The notes below the pieces were generated by a model. It was not told the origin of the DNA and did no database searches. It was given only the letters and a program-made list of their open reading frames with translations. From contig NZ_JAUTAE010000001.1 of NCBI RefSeq assembly GCF_030818415.1, positions 2,444,001-2,508,000 of the forward strand: DNA of 64,000 bases, given 5' to 3'. The position numbers were made by a program, and so were the translations under genes. Positions 17,819 through 27,265 of this stretch are shown here, piece by piece; the first letter of the stretch is position 1; each line of letters opens with the position of its first letter. This stretch comes from Sphingomonas sp. SORGH_AS_0950. GTDB taxonomy: Bacteria; Pseudomonadota; Alphaproteobacteria; Sphingomonadales; Sphingomonadaceae.

Positions 17819-18547
17819 TCAAACCGGCTCCGCCAACGTCACGATCGAAACCCCCGGCGTCATCGGCGCGCGGCCGACCAGATGCCGTTCCAGCCGGAAG
17901 ATCGCCTCGAACGCCTTGTTGAGCGGCGCGGGTGGAGGCGAGTCGTCGCTGTCGTCGCGGCCCGTCAGCCGTCCGGCGATGCGCGCGGCGGCGGCGAGCG
18001 GGAAGAGCAGCGAGTTGAAATAGGTCAGCTTGCGGGGGCGCAGCCCCGCCTTCTCGATCGCCGAGACCAGAGTCCCCTTGGAATAGCGGCGATGGTGGTG
18101 GTTCACCACGTCATGCGCCGACCACATCCATTGATGCGCCGGCACCGCGATCAGGATCTTGCCGCCCGGCTTCAGGCAGGACTTCATCGCGGCGAGCGCG
18201 GCGACATCGTCCTCGATATGCTCGACCACGTCGAGCACCGCGATCAGGTCATAGGCGCCGCGTTCGATCCCCGGCAGTTCGGGCAGGGGGGCGGCCCCCA
18301 CCGGCTTGCCGAGTCGCTCCGACGCGATCTCACGCGCGGCGGGATCGATCTCGATCGCGTCGACCGTGCCGAAACCGGCCAGCATCGGCAGATTGTGCCC
18401 GGTGCCGCAGCCGATCTCCAGGATGCGCGCCTCGCCCGGCAGCTTGCCATAGCGGGTCAGATAATCGGCCAGGATGTCGCGGCGCGCGCGATACCACCAA
18501 TGGGTGGAATCATGCGCGGCCATGCGGTCGTAAACGATACGGTCCAT
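17819..18547 (-). CDS. Class I SAM-dependent methyltransferase
   Basis: A 242-residue methyltransferase of the type 11/12 fold. Motif I is ILEIGCGTGHNLPML (about residues 40-54), the acidic SAM-ribose residue is in VDAIEIDP, and LIAVLDVVEHIEDD is motif post-I. The N-terminal WWYRARRDILADYL resembles methyltransferases found with sugar and lipid glycosylation genes. It begins four bases after the GtrA stop, so they form one transcript, divergent from the STT3-like gene at 19055. It is not BioC-like in its N-terminus despite the biotin operon downstream. The target is unknown; an envelope polyprenol-sugar or glycan is plausible. Confidence 0.85.
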   Translation of the reverse strand: MDRIVYDRMAAHDSTHWWYRARRDILADYLTRYGKLPGEARILEIGCGTGHNLPMLAGFGTVDAIEIDPAAREIASERLGKPVGAAPLPELPGIERGAYDLIAVLDVVEHIEDDVAALAAMKSCLKPGGKILIAVPAHQWMWSAHDVVNHHHRRYSKGTLVSAIEKAGLRPRKLTYFNSLLFPLAAAARIAGRLTGRDDSDDSPPPAPLNKAFEAIFRLERHLVGRAPMTPGVSIVTLAEPV

Positions 18548-18551
18548 GAAC

Positions 18552-18980
18552 TTATCCGAAGACCCATTGGCGGTTGAGCGCGAAGGTCGCGATCGGTGTG
18601 ATCGTGACCACCGGGATCAGCGCGACCCAGGGTTGTTGATGCAGGAGCCCGGTGGCGATCCACGTGAAGACCGCATTCAGCACAAGTCCAAAGCCTTGTA
18701 CCACCAGGAATTTCAGATGCTGCCGCCCGCTGGAGTCGCGGGTGCCGTGCCCGCGAAAGCTCCACGCGCTGTGCAGGAAGAAGCCGAAGATCACCGCGAC
18801 CAGAAAGGCAGGCGGCACCGCCAGCACCGCCTTGTCATGCGGCAGGACCCAGGACGTCAGCGGCAGATAGACCGCCGAATAGACGACCGTCGACAGCCCG
18901 CCCGCAATGCCGAAGCGGATCAGCTGGCCCAGCATCCCGCTGTCCCGCCACCGCCCGATCCGCTGCTGAAGAGTCGCCAC
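18552..18980 (-). CDS. GtrA-family membrane protein
   Basis: A 142-residue protein with four hydrophobic helices and the GtrA pattern: LIRFGIAGGLSTVVYSAVYL at the first helix and a basic loop then FLVVQGFGLVLNAVFTWIA. GtrA/DPMS1-like proteins help move or supply polyprenyl-phosphate sugars in cell-surface glycan modification. The start is GTG at 18980. It is co-transcribed with the methyltransferase and divergent from the STT3-like protein, 74 bases away; this clustering suggests one envelope-glycosylation function. Confidence 0.85.
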   Translation of the reverse strand: MATLQQRIGRWRDSGMLGQLIRFGIAGGLSTVVYSAVYLPLTSWVLPHDKAVLAVPPAFLVAVIFGFFLHSAWSFRGHGTRDSSGRQHLKFLVVQGFGLVLNAVFTWIATGLLHQQPWVALIPVVTITPIATFALNRQWVFG

Positions 18981-19054
18981 GCCGCCGTCTTGCCCTTTAC
19001 GTCGCCCGCGATAGAGCGGAGCCCGAAGTCCTGCGCCTTAGGCCGCAGGCGGTT

Positions 19055-20824
19055 ATGAGGGAAGCGTCTTTGGAACGTCTGAAGGGCGAGATCGACCGCA
19101 ACTGGCGGCAATGGGTCATGGTCGCCTGGGTCGCGATCGCCGCCTGGTACGTCTATGACCGCTGGGGCCAGATCCGCTGGTGGTCGCTGGGCGACACCGA
19201 CGACAATATGCGGCTGATGCAGGTGCGCGCCTGGATGGCGGGCCAGGGCTGGTACGATCTGCGCCAGTATCGGATGAACCCGCCGGTCGGGTTCGACATC
19301 CATTGGAGCCGGATCGTCGACCTGCCGATCGCGGGGCTGATCCTGTTCTTCCGCCTGTTCACCACCCCCGCCTGGGCCGAGCGGCTGGCCTGCGGGATCG
19401 CACCGACCATCCCCCTGTCGATCGCGATGCTGGGAATCGCGGCGACGATGCGCCGCCTGATCGCGCCCTATGCCTGGCCGCTGGGGATCGCACTGCTCTA
19501 TTGCGCGGGTTCGACCCAGTTGATGTTCATGCCGATGCGCATCGACCATCACGGATGGCAGCTTGCGATGCTGGCGGTCACGGTCGCCGGGTTGTGCGAT
19601 CCGCAGGCGCGGCGCGGCGGCGCGCTGGTCGGCCTGGCCAGCGCGGTGTCGCTGTCGATCGGGCTGGAGATGCTGCCCTATGCCGCGATGGCGGGGGCGA
19701 TCCTGACGCTGCGCTGGGTCTGGGACCGGGACGAGGCGTCGCGGCTGGCGGTCTATGCGCTGACGCTCGGCGGGGGAAGCGCGGCGGGGTTCGCCGCCTT
19801 TGCCTCCAACGCCAATTACGCGATGCGCTGCGACGCGCTGACCCCGGTCTGGCTGTCGGTGACGGTGGTGGCGGGGGCGCTGCTGTTCCTGCTGGCGCGG
19901 ATCAACCCCGAGTCGCGCGCCGCGCGGCTGGGCCTTGCCGTGCTGGCGGGCGCGGTGATCGCGGGCGGCTTCGCCTGGCGCTTTCCGCAATGCCTGACCC
20001 GGCCCGAACAGGTCAGCCCCGAATTGCAGCGCAACTGGCTGAACAATGTCCGCGAGGCCAAGCCGATCTACAAGCATCCGCTGCGTATCGCGCTGCCCAT
20101 GGTCATCATGCCGATCATCGGGATGATCGGGGCGATCGTCGCGGCGGTGCGGCGGCGTACGATCGGGTGGACCGCGATCGCGCTGTTCACCACCTTCGCC
20201 TGCGCCATGCTGTTGTGGCAGGCGCGCGCGGCCCCGGCGGCGCAGATGCTGGCGGTGCCGGGCGTCGCGGCGCTGCTCTGGATCATCCTGCCCTGGATCA
20301 ACCGCCTGCCCTCGCCGCTGCTGCGCGTGCCGGTGATGGTCGCGGCCATCCTGGTGCCGAGCGGCATCGCCACCGCGCTGATCTTCAACCATTTGCCGGT
20401 CGGGCAGGCCAATGCCTATGCCGCGCGGGTCAACCGCGCGACGGGGCAGTGCGTGCGCACCTCGGTGCTGGCGCGGCTCAACGCCTATCCGGCGGCGACG
20501 GTGTTCACCTTCGTCGATCTGGGGCCGCGGCTGATCGTGACCACCCATCATGACGCGATTGCGGGGCCCTATCACCGCAACGGCGACGCGATCCTGGACG
20601 TGCAGCACGCCTTTCAGGGCGGCGAGGCGCAGGCGCGCGCGATCATGAAGCGGCATGGCGCGACGTTGTTGCTGCTATGCCCCGACATGTCCGAGTCGAC
20701 CAACTACCGCGCGCGGGCGCCGGGGGGCTTTTACGACCGGATGGCGCATGGCTGGGTGCCGGACTGGCTGACCCCGCTGCCGCTGCCCAAGGGGTCGCCG
20801 CTGCGGCTGTACCGGATCAACTGA
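19055..20824 (+). CDS. Large GT-C/STT3-like polytopic membrane protein
   Basis: A 589-residue integral membrane protein with about ten or more helices. Just after the first helix is GDTDDNMRLMQVRAW with D47-T-D49-D50, then a loop PPVGFDIHWSRIVD; after several helices lies MPMRIDHHGWQLAM with D164-H-H. An acidic DxD-like motif in the first periplasmic loop and a DHH motif later are features of oligosaccharyltransferase STT3/AglB/PglB-type GT-C enzymes. A soluble C-terminal part follows (about residues 455-589). It could be an oligosaccharyltransferase or another lipid-linked-sugar transferase. Its neighbours, GtrA and a methyltransferase, are divergent. Acceptor and donor are unknown. Confidence 0.65.
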   Translation: MREASLERLKGEIDRNWRQWVMVAWVAIAAWYVYDRWGQIRWWSLGDTDDNMRLMQVRAWMAGQGWYDLRQYRMNPPVGFDIHWSRIVDLPIAGLILFFRLFTTPAWAERLACGIAPTIPLSIAMLGIAATMRRLIAPYAWPLGIALLYCAGSTQLMFMPMRIDHHGWQLAMLAVTVAGLCDPQARRGGALVGLASAVSLSIGLEMLPYAAMAGAILTLRWVWDRDEASRLAVYALTLGGGSAAGFAAFASNANYAMRCDALTPVWLSVTVVAGALLFLLARINPESRAARLGLAVLAGAVIAGGFAWRFPQCLTRPEQVSPELQRNWLNNVREAKPIYKHPLRIALPMVIMPIIGMIGAIVAAVRRRTIGWTAIALFTTFACAMLLWQARAAPAAQMLAVPGVAALLWIILPWINRLPSPLLRVPVMVAAILVPSGIATALIFNHLPVGQANAYAARVNRATGQCVRTSVLARLNAYPAATVFTFVDLGPRLIVTTHHDAIAGPYHRNGDAILDVQHAFQGGEAQARAIMKRHGATLLLLCPDMSESTNYRARAPGGFYDRMAHGWVPDWLTPLPLPKGSPLRLYRIN

Positions 20825-20832
20825 TCCGCTTG

Positions 20833-20924
20833 CGGGGCGGTGGCAGGCCGTCGGGCCTGACGGAAGGGGGCGACCTCATGGGACACGCCCCCTCCATGGT
20901 TCCCCTCCCCTGGCCGGGGAGGAA
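20833..20924. repeat. Family A palindromic intergenic repeat, copy 4 (short)
   Basis: It contains GGTGGCAGGCCGTCGGGCCTGACGGAAGGGGG and the inverted closing part GCCCCCTCC...CCCTCCCCTGGCCGGGGAGG. The left outer arm found in other copies is missing, so it is a truncated or diverged member. It lies between convergent genes. Confidence 0.75.
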
Positions 20925-20929
20925 TGGGA

Positions 20930-21553
20930 TCACTTCAGGCTGGCGGTGACCCCGTCGATCACGAACTGCACCGCCAGCGCGGCGAGCAGCACGCCCAGCA
21001 CGCGGGTGATGACCGCCTCGATCTTGGCACCCAGCAGCCGCATCAGCGGGCCCGCCGCCAGCAAGGCGACCAGCGTCAGGAGCAGGATCGTCACCATCGC
21101 GCCCAGCACGACCAGCGACGCCTCCAGCCCCTGGTTGCGGCTCATCAGCAGCATGACGGTCGCGATCGACCCGGGACCTGCGATCATCGGCATTGCCATG
21201 GGGAAGATCGACACATCCTCCGCCTCGTGCGGATCGTCGGCGACCTTGGCCGCGCGGTCCTCGCGCCGCTGGGTGCGCTTCTCGAACACCATTTCCAGCG
21301 CGATCAGGAACAGCATGATGCCGCCCGCGATGCGAAAGGCGGGCATCTCGATGCCGAGCCCGTGGAGCAGCGCCTCGCCGAACAGCGCGAAGACGAACAG
21401 GATGACCGAGGCGACCATGACCGCGCGGATCGCCATGGCGCGGCGGTGCTGCGGCGTCGCCCCCGCCGACAGGCCCGCATAGATCGGCGCGCAGCCCGGC
21501 GGATCGATCACCACGAAGAAGGTGATCAGCGACGAGATGAAGAGTTCGAGCAC
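20930..21553 (-). CDS. MarC-family membrane protein
   Basis: A 207-residue inner-membrane protein with six hydrophobic segments and the MarC/SNG signature: FFVVIDPPGCAPIYAGL at the start, AFRIAGGIMLFLIALEMVF, and SIFPMAMPMIAGPGSIATVM. The family was once tied to multiple antibiotic resistance but its transport role is not settled. It is the last gene of a YggT-DUF167-FolD-MarC unit, four bases after folD stops. There is no sign of stress-specific regulation. Confidence 0.92.
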   Translation of the reverse strand: MLELFISSLITFFVVIDPPGCAPIYAGLSAGATPQHRRAMAIRAVMVASVILFVFALFGEALLHGLGIEMPAFRIAGGIMLFLIALEMVFEKRTQRREDRAAKVADDPHEAEDVSIFPMAMPMIAGPGSIATVMLLMSRNQGLEASLVVLGAMVTILLLTLVALLAAGPLMRLLGAKIEAVITRVLGVLLAALAVQFVIDGVTASLK

Positions 21554-21557
21554 CGGC

Positions 21558-22454
21558 TCAGAGCGCCGTCTGGTCGATCGCGACGCCCTCGCGCCGTCCC
21601 GCCGACACCAGCGTGTTGCGCAGCAGGACCGCGATCGTCATCGGCCCGACGCCGCCTGGCACCGGGGTGATCGCGCCCGCGCGCGCGGCGGCGGCGTCAT
21701 ATTCGACATCGCCGACCAGGCCCGTCTCGGTCCGGTTGATGCCGACGTCGATGACGCTGGCGCCGGGCTTGATCCATTCGCCCTTGACCAGACCCGGCAC
21801 GCCCACCGCCGCCACGACGATATCGGCGCGGCCGACCACCTCGGGCAGATTGCGGGTGCGGCTGTGCGCGACCGTCACGGTGCAGCTCTCGCCCAGCAGC
21901 AGTTGCGCCATCGGCTTGCCGACGATGTTCGAGCGGCCGACGACCACCGCGTCCATGCCCGACAGGCTGGGATGGATGCTCTTGAGCAGCATCAGGCAGC
22001 CGAGCGGGGTGCAGGGCACGAAGCCCTCGACACCCGTCGCCAGCCGCCCGGCATTGACCGGGTGGAAGCCGTCGACATCCTTGTCGGGGTCGATCGCCTG
22101 GATCACCGCCTGCGCGTCGATCTGGCCGGGCAGCGGCAGCTGGACGAGGATGCCGTCGACGGTCGGGTCCTGATTGAGCTGTTCGACCAGCGTCAGCAGG
22201 GTCGCCTGGTCGGTATCGGCGGGCAGGCGATGCTCGAAGCTCTCCATCCCCGCCTCGCGCGTCGCCTTGCCCTTGGACCGGACATAGACGCTGGAGGCCG
22301 GGTCCTCGCCGACAAGGACGACGGCCAGCCCCGGCGCGCGGCCGGTGGCGTCGCGGAAGGTCGCGACCTGGGTGGCAATACGGGTGCGGAGGCCGGCGGC
22401 GAACGCCTTGCCGTCGATGATCGTGGCGCTGGTCATTGGGGTAATTGGGGTCAT
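21558..22454 (-). CDS. folD: Bifunctional methylene-THF dehydrogenase/cyclohydrolase
   Basis: FolD interconverts 5,10-methylene-, methenyl- and 10-formyl-tetrahydrofolate with NADP. The 298-residue product has [14 protein letters not shown] with the catalytic lysine, [47 protein letters not shown] and [15 protein letters not shown]. The annotated ATG overlaps the DUF167 stop; a second ATG seven codons later gives MTSATIIDG and is an alternative. It is coupled with DUF167 upstream and followed directly by the MarC gene. Confidence 0.97.
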   Translation of the reverse strand: MTPITPMTSATIIDGKAFAAGLRTRIATQVATFRDATGRAPGLAVVLVGEDPASSVYVRSKGKATREAGMESFEHRLPADTDQATLLTLVEQLNQDPTVDGILVQLPLPGQIDAQAVIQAIDPDKDVDGFHPVNAGRLATGVEGFVPCTPLGCLMLLKSIHPSLSGMDAVVVGRSNIVGKPMAQLLLGESCTVTVAHSRTRNLPEVVGRADIVVAAVGVPGLVKGEWIKPGASVIDVGINRTETGLVGDVEYDAAAARAGAITPVPGGVGPMTIAVLLRNTLVSAGRREGVAIDQTAL

Positions 22455-22753
22455 GGCGCACCGCCATAAAGCGCCTCGGCCAGACGCGCCAGTGCGTCCG
22501 GGTCCCCGGCGATGTGAAGGCGTTTCAATCGCGCCGTCTCACCCGCGACGATCGTCACCGCGCGCTTGGCCACGCCGAAATGCTTCGCAACCAGCGGGAT
22601 CAGCGCCGCATTGGCCGCGCCGTCGACCGGGGGTGCGGACAGCCGCGCGGCGAAATGGGCGTCGGTGCCGCTGGTCAGCGCGTCACGCCCGCCGCGCGGG
22701 GTGACGCGCACCGCGATGCGGATGCCGTCATCGCAGGGCGACCAGGCAGGCAT
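22451..22753 (-). CDS. DUF167 (YggU) family protein
   Basis: A 100-residue protein with the family pattern [39 protein letters not shown] and [19 protein letters not shown]. The fold is a small alpha/beta domain of unknown biochemical role. It overlaps its upstream and downstream neighbours (YggT, FolD) by a few bases each, so all are translationally linked; YggT-YggU pairing is widely conserved in proteobacteria. Confidence 0.92.
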   Translation of the reverse strand: MPAWSPCDDGIRIAVRVTPRGGRDALTSGTDAHFAARLSAPPVDGAANAALIPLVAKHFGVAKRAVTIVAGETARLKRLHIAGDPDALARLAEALYGGAP

Positions 22754-23064
22754 CAGCCGACGACGACCGCGCCCCCGTACATCTGTTGCGCGATCGCGGC
22801 GTTCAGGATCTTGTCGAGGATGACCACCGCCAGCAGCACGACCATCGGCGACAGGTCGAGCGCGCCGAAATCGGGCAGGATGCGCCGGATCGGGCGATAG
22901 AGCGGATCGGTCATCTTCTGGAGCGCATACCAGACCGAACGGATGAAATCGTTCGAGGTGTTGATGACGTTGAAGGCGATCAGCCAGGACAGGATCGCCT
23001 GAACGATGATCACCCACCAGACGACGTTGAGGAGAATCTGCAAGATCTGAAGGATGAGGACCAA
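22753..23064 (-). CDS. YggT-family membrane protein
   Basis: A 103-residue protein with two hydrophobic segments (about residues 3-30 and 70-95) and the YggT core: VVWWVIIVQAILSWL, FIRSVWYALQKMTDPLYRPI and LDLSPMVVLLAVVIL. In other bacteria YggT is linked to osmotic stress and cell shape. The start appears to be TTG at 23064 with a GGGAG site eight bases upstream. It leads the YggT-DUF167-FolD-MarC unit and is divergent from AsmA. Confidence 0.92.
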   Translation of the reverse strand: MVLILQILQILLNVVWWVIIVQAILSWLIAFNVINTSNDFIRSVWYALQKMTDPLYRPIRRILPDFGALDLSPMVVLLAVVILDKILNAAIAQQMYGGAVVVG

Positions 23065-23185
23065 CGGAGGGAGCTCCCGATTACAATGGCCCCATATCTA
23101 GGGCGGGCGGGGCGTCGGGGCAATCATCGCGCCGTCCGGTCCTGACGCAGGTGGAACGAACCGCCGGTCTGCGCGTCCCGTCGTC

Positions 23186-25045
23186 ATGATTCAGGTGAAG
23201 AATCGCCCGGAGGGGCGGCGGCGCTGGGTGAGGATCGCGGTGGGGGTGCTGGTCGCGCTGCCGCTGGTGCTGGTGCTGGTCCTGGCGGTCTTTCCCTGGG
23301 GCGTGCTGCGCGGGGCGGTGACGCGCGAGGCGACCGAGCGATTCGGGCGGCCGGTGACGATCGGTTCGGTCCACCGGGTCGACGCGATCGGCTTTCACCC
23401 CGTCATCGCGGTCGAGGATCTGCGCATCCCGCAGGCCGACTGGGCGGGCCGTGGCGATTTCGTCCGCCTGTCACGCGCCGAGATCCGTTTCTCGGTCTGG
23501 CCGCTGCTGACAGGCCGTTTCGTGCCTGAGGATATCCGCGTCTCGGGCCTGCGGCTGGCGCTGGTTCGCGACAAGCAGGGCCGGACCAACTGGTCGCGCC
23601 CCGGCGAGCCCGAGGAGGGGGGCAGCTCCACCGATCTCCAGGGGCTGACCATCACCGACGGCGTGGTCGGATACCGCGACGCCAAGCAGGACCGGACCGC
23701 CACGCTGCGCATCGCCGCCGATCCCGACAAGGGCGTGCGGGCCGAGGGCGACGGCACGGTGCGCGGCGCGCCGGTCCGCATCGCCTTTACCGGCGCGGCG
23801 GTGAAGCCGGGGCGCTGGCCCTTCCAGGCGACGATCAGCGGCGCCCAATTGTCGATGAAGGCGACCGGCACGATGACGCGGCCGCTCGATACCGATGCGA
23901 TGACGCTCGACCTGACGGCCAGGGCCGACGACCTGAAGCGGATCGACGCGGTGATCGAGGCGGGGCTGTTCCAGACCGGCGCCGTCGAACTGGCCGCGCA
24001 TGTCGAGCATCAACGCCCGCGCTGGACGATCACCGACCTCAAGGGGCGGATCGGACGCTCCGACCTGAGCGGCCGGCTGACCGTCGACAAGCGGCAGGGG
24101 CGTACCATACTGGACGGCGACGTCACCGCGCGGCAGCTGGATTTCGATGACCTGTCCTCGCCCGAGGGGCTGGCCGAGGCCGCCGCGCTCGAACGGCGGA
24201 TCGGGCCGCGCCTGGTGCCCAACACCCGGATCGACATCGGCAAGATCGACACGACCGACGGCACCATCGCCTTTCGCGTCGGCCGGGTGGTCAGCGCCAA
24301 GGGAGCCTCGCCGATCACCGAATTCACCGGGCGGATGGCGATGGACCATCAGCGGCTGACGATCGACCGGATTCGCATGACTTTGCGCCAAGGGGTGGTG
24401 ACCGGCCGCGCGGTGATCGACCAGCGCGGCGGGCGCAAGGTGCCGCAACTGACGCTGGACCTGCGGCTGAGCGGGGCGAGCGTCCTGTCGCTGTCGGGCC
24501 AGACCGAGATCACCGGACAGGTCGCGGCGCGGGCGAAACTGGCGGGTGCGGGCGAGACGGTGCGGGCCGCCATCGGCCGATCGAACGGGCGGATCGGGCT
24601 GGTGGTGGCGAACGGCTCGCTGCCCGATCGCTATGCGGCGGCGCTGGGGTTCGATGCCGGAGCGGCGCTGATGGCGGGTTCCTCGGAACGGGCCAATCTG
24701 CGCTGCCTGATCGTCGGGGTGGACATGCGGAACGGCACCGGCCGCGCCGACCCGCTGATCGTCGACACCTCGCGTAGCCGGCTGGACGGGACGGGCACCG
24801 TCACCTTCCCCAACGAGCGGCTGGCGCTGCGGCTGACCGGCGCGCCCAAACAGGGCGGGGTGCTGCGCCTGGCGGGCGCCGCGACGGTGACGGGGACGCT
24901 GGAGAAACCCGACCTCGTCATCCCGAAGGAGGTGAAGTCGGTCGGCAACATCTTCAAATCGATCGGCCGCGCGATCACCGGCGATTCGGGGCCCAAGGCA
25001 CAGAATGCGGCATGCGGGGCGCTGGCGCGGCAGGTTTTGCGGTAA
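23186..25045 (+). CDS. AsmA-family envelope protein
   Basis: A 619-residue protein with one N-terminal membrane helix (about residues 14-38) and a long periplasmic beta-rich region. The start of the AsmA domain is ATERFGRPVTIGSVHRVD followed by PVIAVEDLRIPQADW, and the C-terminus has LRLTGAPKQGGVLRLAGAATV and a lysine-rich DLVIPKEVKSVGN tail. AsmA-like proteins are now viewed as bridge-like lipid transporters between inner and outer membranes. It is a single gene; inverted repeats of family C follow. The start ATG has only weak ribosome-site support. Confidence 0.88.
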   Translation: MIQVKNRPEGRRRWVRIAVGVLVALPLVLVLVLAVFPWGVLRGAVTREATERFGRPVTIGSVHRVDAIGFHPVIAVEDLRIPQADWAGRGDFVRLSRAEIRFSVWPLLTGRFVPEDIRVSGLRLALVRDKQGRTNWSRPGEPEEGGSSTDLQGLTITDGVVGYRDAKQDRTATLRIAADPDKGVRAEGDGTVRGAPVRIAFTGAAVKPGRWPFQATISGAQLSMKATGTMTRPLDTDAMTLDLTARADDLKRIDAVIEAGLFQTGAVELAAHVEHQRPRWTITDLKGRIGRSDLSGRLTVDKRQGRTILDGDVTARQLDFDDLSSPEGLAEAAALERRIGPRLVPNTRIDIGKIDTTDGTIAFRVGRVVSAKGASPITEFTGRMAMDHQRLTIDRIRMTLRQGVVTGRAVIDQRGGRKVPQLTLDLRLSGASVLSLSGQTEITGQVAARAKLAGAGETVRAAIGRSNGRIGLVVANGSLPDRYAAALGFDAGAALMAGSSERANLRCLIVGVDMRNGTGRADPLIVDTSRSRLDGTGTVTFPNERLALRLTGAPKQGGVLRLAGAATVTGTLEKPDLVIPKEVKSVGNIFKSIGRAITGDSGPKAQNAACGALARQVLR

Positions 25046-25070
25046 TTTCGCCTCCCCAGCTCCTCCCGCA

Positions 25071-25177
25071 CTCCGTTCAGCCTGAGCGCAGTCGAAGGCC
25101 ACGCTGCACCATTCGCCAAGAGGGAAGTTGGGCCATCGAAATCCCTTGGCCTTCGACTGCGCTCAGGCTGAACGGAG
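25071..25177. repeat. Family C inverted repeat pair, copy 2
   Basis: CTCCGTTCAGCCTGAGCGCA-GTCGAAGG (25071-25098) and CCTTCGACTGCGCTCAGGCT-GAACGGAG (25150-25177) are exact reverse complements over 28 bases, separated by 51 bases. It lies between the convergent asmA-like gene and gpsA. Confidence 0.9.
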
Positions 25178-25199
25178 CGCGGGAATCAGGAGAGGGGGC

Positions 25200-26177
25200 T
25201 CAGGCCCCTTCCGCCTTCAATGGCCTGGCCAGCAATGCCCCGATCACCTCGCCGACGCCTGCCCCCTCCAGCAACCGGCACACCGCCGCGCAGACCGGCA
25301 TGTCGACTCCCGCCTCCATCGCCGCCTGGCGCAGTACGGGGGCGGTGAAGGCGCCTTCCGCCACGGTCCGCCGGTCGGCCAGCAGCTCCGCCGCCGAGCG
25401 CCCCTGCCCCAGCCCGACCCCCAGCGAGAAATTGCGCGACGCGGTCGACGAACAGGTCAGCACCAGATCGCCCAGGCCCGACAGCCCGGCCAGCGTCTCG
25501 GCACGACCGCCGCGCGCCAGCCCGAACCGCGTCATCTCGGCAAAGCCGCGCGCGATCAGTGCGGCGCGCGCATTCTGGCCCAGCCCCGCGCCCTCCACCA
25601 CGCCGCAGCCGATGGCGAGGACGTTCTTGATCGCGCCGCCAATCTCCGCCCCCGTCACGTCGTCGGTGGCATAGGGTCGGAAATGCGGCGCGGCGATGCG
25701 CGCGGACAGGCGTTCGCGCAGCGCGGGCTCTTCGCAGGCCAGCGTCACCGCGGTCGGCAGCCCCGCCGCCACCTCATGCGCGAAGGTCGGCCCCGACAGC
25801 ACCGCGATCGGCGCGTCGGGATGGAGGGCACGCGCGACCTCGCCGACCAGCCGCCGCGTCCCCGCCTCGATCCCCTTGGAGCACAGGACCAGCGGCGTCG
25901 CGCCGACCGGCATCGTCGCCAGCACCGCGCCCACCGCCTGGGCGGGCGTGACGACGAGCAGCGCATCCATATCGGCCATGGCCGCCGGATCGCTGACCGC
26001 CTCAATGCTCGGCGCCAAGGCGATGTTCGGCAGATAGAGCGGATTGGCATGGGTGGTGTTGATCGCCTCGGCCACCGCCGGGTCGCGCGCCCAGATCCGC
26101 ACCGGCCGGTCGCCATAGGCGGCGACCTGCGCCAGCGCGGTGCCCCAGGCCCCCGCCCCGATCACCCCGATCCTCAT
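25200..26177 (-). CDS. gpsA: Glycerol-3-phosphate dehydrogenase [NAD(P)+]
   Basis: GpsA reduces dihydroxyacetone phosphate to sn-glycerol-3-phosphate for phospholipid synthesis. The 325-residue product has the Rossmann motif [10 protein letters not shown] (residues 6-15), [18 protein letters not shown], the active-site lysine in [13 protein letters not shown], and [13 protein letters not shown]. It starts at the ATGA overlap with the tsaD stop, so the pair is coupled. The tsaD-gpsA order divergent from hemCD is common in alphaproteobacteria. Confidence 0.97.
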   Translation of the reverse strand: MRIGVIGAGAWGTALAQVAAYGDRPVRIWARDPAVAEAINTTHANPLYLPNIALAPSIEAVSDPAAMADMDALLVVTPAQAVGAVLATMPVGATPLVLCSKGIEAGTRRLVGEVARALHPDAPIAVLSGPTFAHEVAAGLPTAVTLACEEPALRERLSARIAAPHFRPYATDDVTGAEIGGAIKNVLAIGCGVVEGAGLGQNARAALIARGFAEMTRFGLARGGRAETLAGLSGLGDLVLTCSSTASRNFSLGVGLGQGRSAAELLADRRTVAEGAFTAPVLRQAAMEAGVDMPVCAAVCRLLEGAGVGEVIGALLARPLKAEGA

Positions 26178-27199
26178 GCCTTCACCCCCGCGCCGCGCAC
26201 CGCCTCGGCCGCCGGATCGAGCGGCCAGCGCGCCCGCGCCGGCGTGTCGAGCGGATCGGTCAACCCTTCGCGGAACCGCTCGACCCCCGCCCAGGCGATC
26301 ATCGCGGCATTGTCGGTGCACAGCCAGAGCGGCGGCGCGACGAAGCGCAGGCCATGCTCGGCGGCGAGCGACTCGAGCGCACCCCGGATCACCCCGTTCG
26401 CCGCGACCCCGCCCGCCACGACCAGCGCGGTGACGGGGGGCACTTCGGCCAGCGCGCGGCGGGTGCGGTCGAGCAGGCAATCGACCACCGCCTGCTGGAA
26501 GGATGCGGCGATATCCTCCGGCCGGTGATGCCCGACCGCGCGCGCGACCGCGCTCTTGAGGCCCGCAAAGGAGAAATGCGGCTCGGCCGCGCCCTTCAGC
26601 GGGCGGGGCAGCGGCACCGCATAAGGATCGCCCTCACGCGCCGCCGCCTCGACGCGCGGACCGCCGGGATAGCCGAGACCGAGCAGCTTGGCGGTCTTGT
26701 CGAACGCCTCGCCCGCCGCGTCGTCGATCGTCGTCGCCATCCGGCGATAGCGCCCGACGCCCTCGACCAGCAGCAGCTGGCAATGCCCGCCCGACACCAG
26801 CAGCAACAGATAAGGATAGGCCAGCTCGCGGTCGGACAGGCGCGGCGACAGGGCGTGCCCCTCCAGATGGTTGACCGCGATCAGCGGCTTGCCCGCCGCA
26901 TGCGCCAGCGCCTTGCCGGTGACGAGGCCGACCATCACCCCGCCGATCAGCCCGGGCCCGGCGGTCGCGGCGATGGCGTCGACATCGGCCAGGGTCACGC
27001 CCGCATCGGCGAAGGCGGCGGCGACCAGCGGCTCCATCGCCTCGACATGCGCGCGCGCGGCGATTTCGGGGACGACGCCGCCGAACGGGGCATGCGCCGC
27101 CTCCTGCCCCAGCAGACGATGCGCCAGCACGCGCCCGTCATCGGTGACGAGTGCGGCGGCCGTCTCGTCGCACGAGGATTCCAGTCCCAGGATCAGCAT
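26174..27199 (-). CDS. tsaD: tRNA N6-adenosine threonylcarbamoyltransferase TsaD
   Basis: TsaD transfers the threonylcarbamoyl group to A37 of ANN-decoding tRNAs (t6A). The 341-residue protein opens [14 protein letters not shown], and the metal-binding HxxxH is seen in [34 protein letters not shown] and [10 protein letters not shown] are further family motifs. The ATG at 27199 is preferred over upstream in-frame starts because it gives the conserved N-terminus. It is essential in most bacteria. It leads the tsaD-gpsA unit, divergent from hemC. Confidence 0.97.
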   Translation of the reverse strand: MLILGLESSCDETAAALVTDDGRVLAHRLLGQEAAHAPFGGVVPEIAARAHVEAMEPLVAAAFADAGVTLADVDAIAATAGPGLIGGVMVGLVTGKALAHAAGKPLIAVNHLEGHALSPRLSDRELAYPYLLLLVSGGHCQLLLVEGVGRYRRMATTIDDAAGEAFDKTAKLLGLGYPGGPRVEAAAREGDPYAVPLPRPLKGAAEPHFSFAGLKSAVARAVGHHRPEDIAASFQQAVVDCLLDRTRRALAEVPPVTALVVAGGVAANGVIRGALESLAAEHGLRFVAPPLWLCTDNAAMIAWAGVERFREGLTDPLDTPARARWPLDPAAEAVRGAGVKA

Positions 27200-27265
27200 G
27201 GCCCACCCCATACCCCCTCGCATCCTTATTGTCGAAGGGGGGCGTATTGCGGCAAAGGCCGGACC

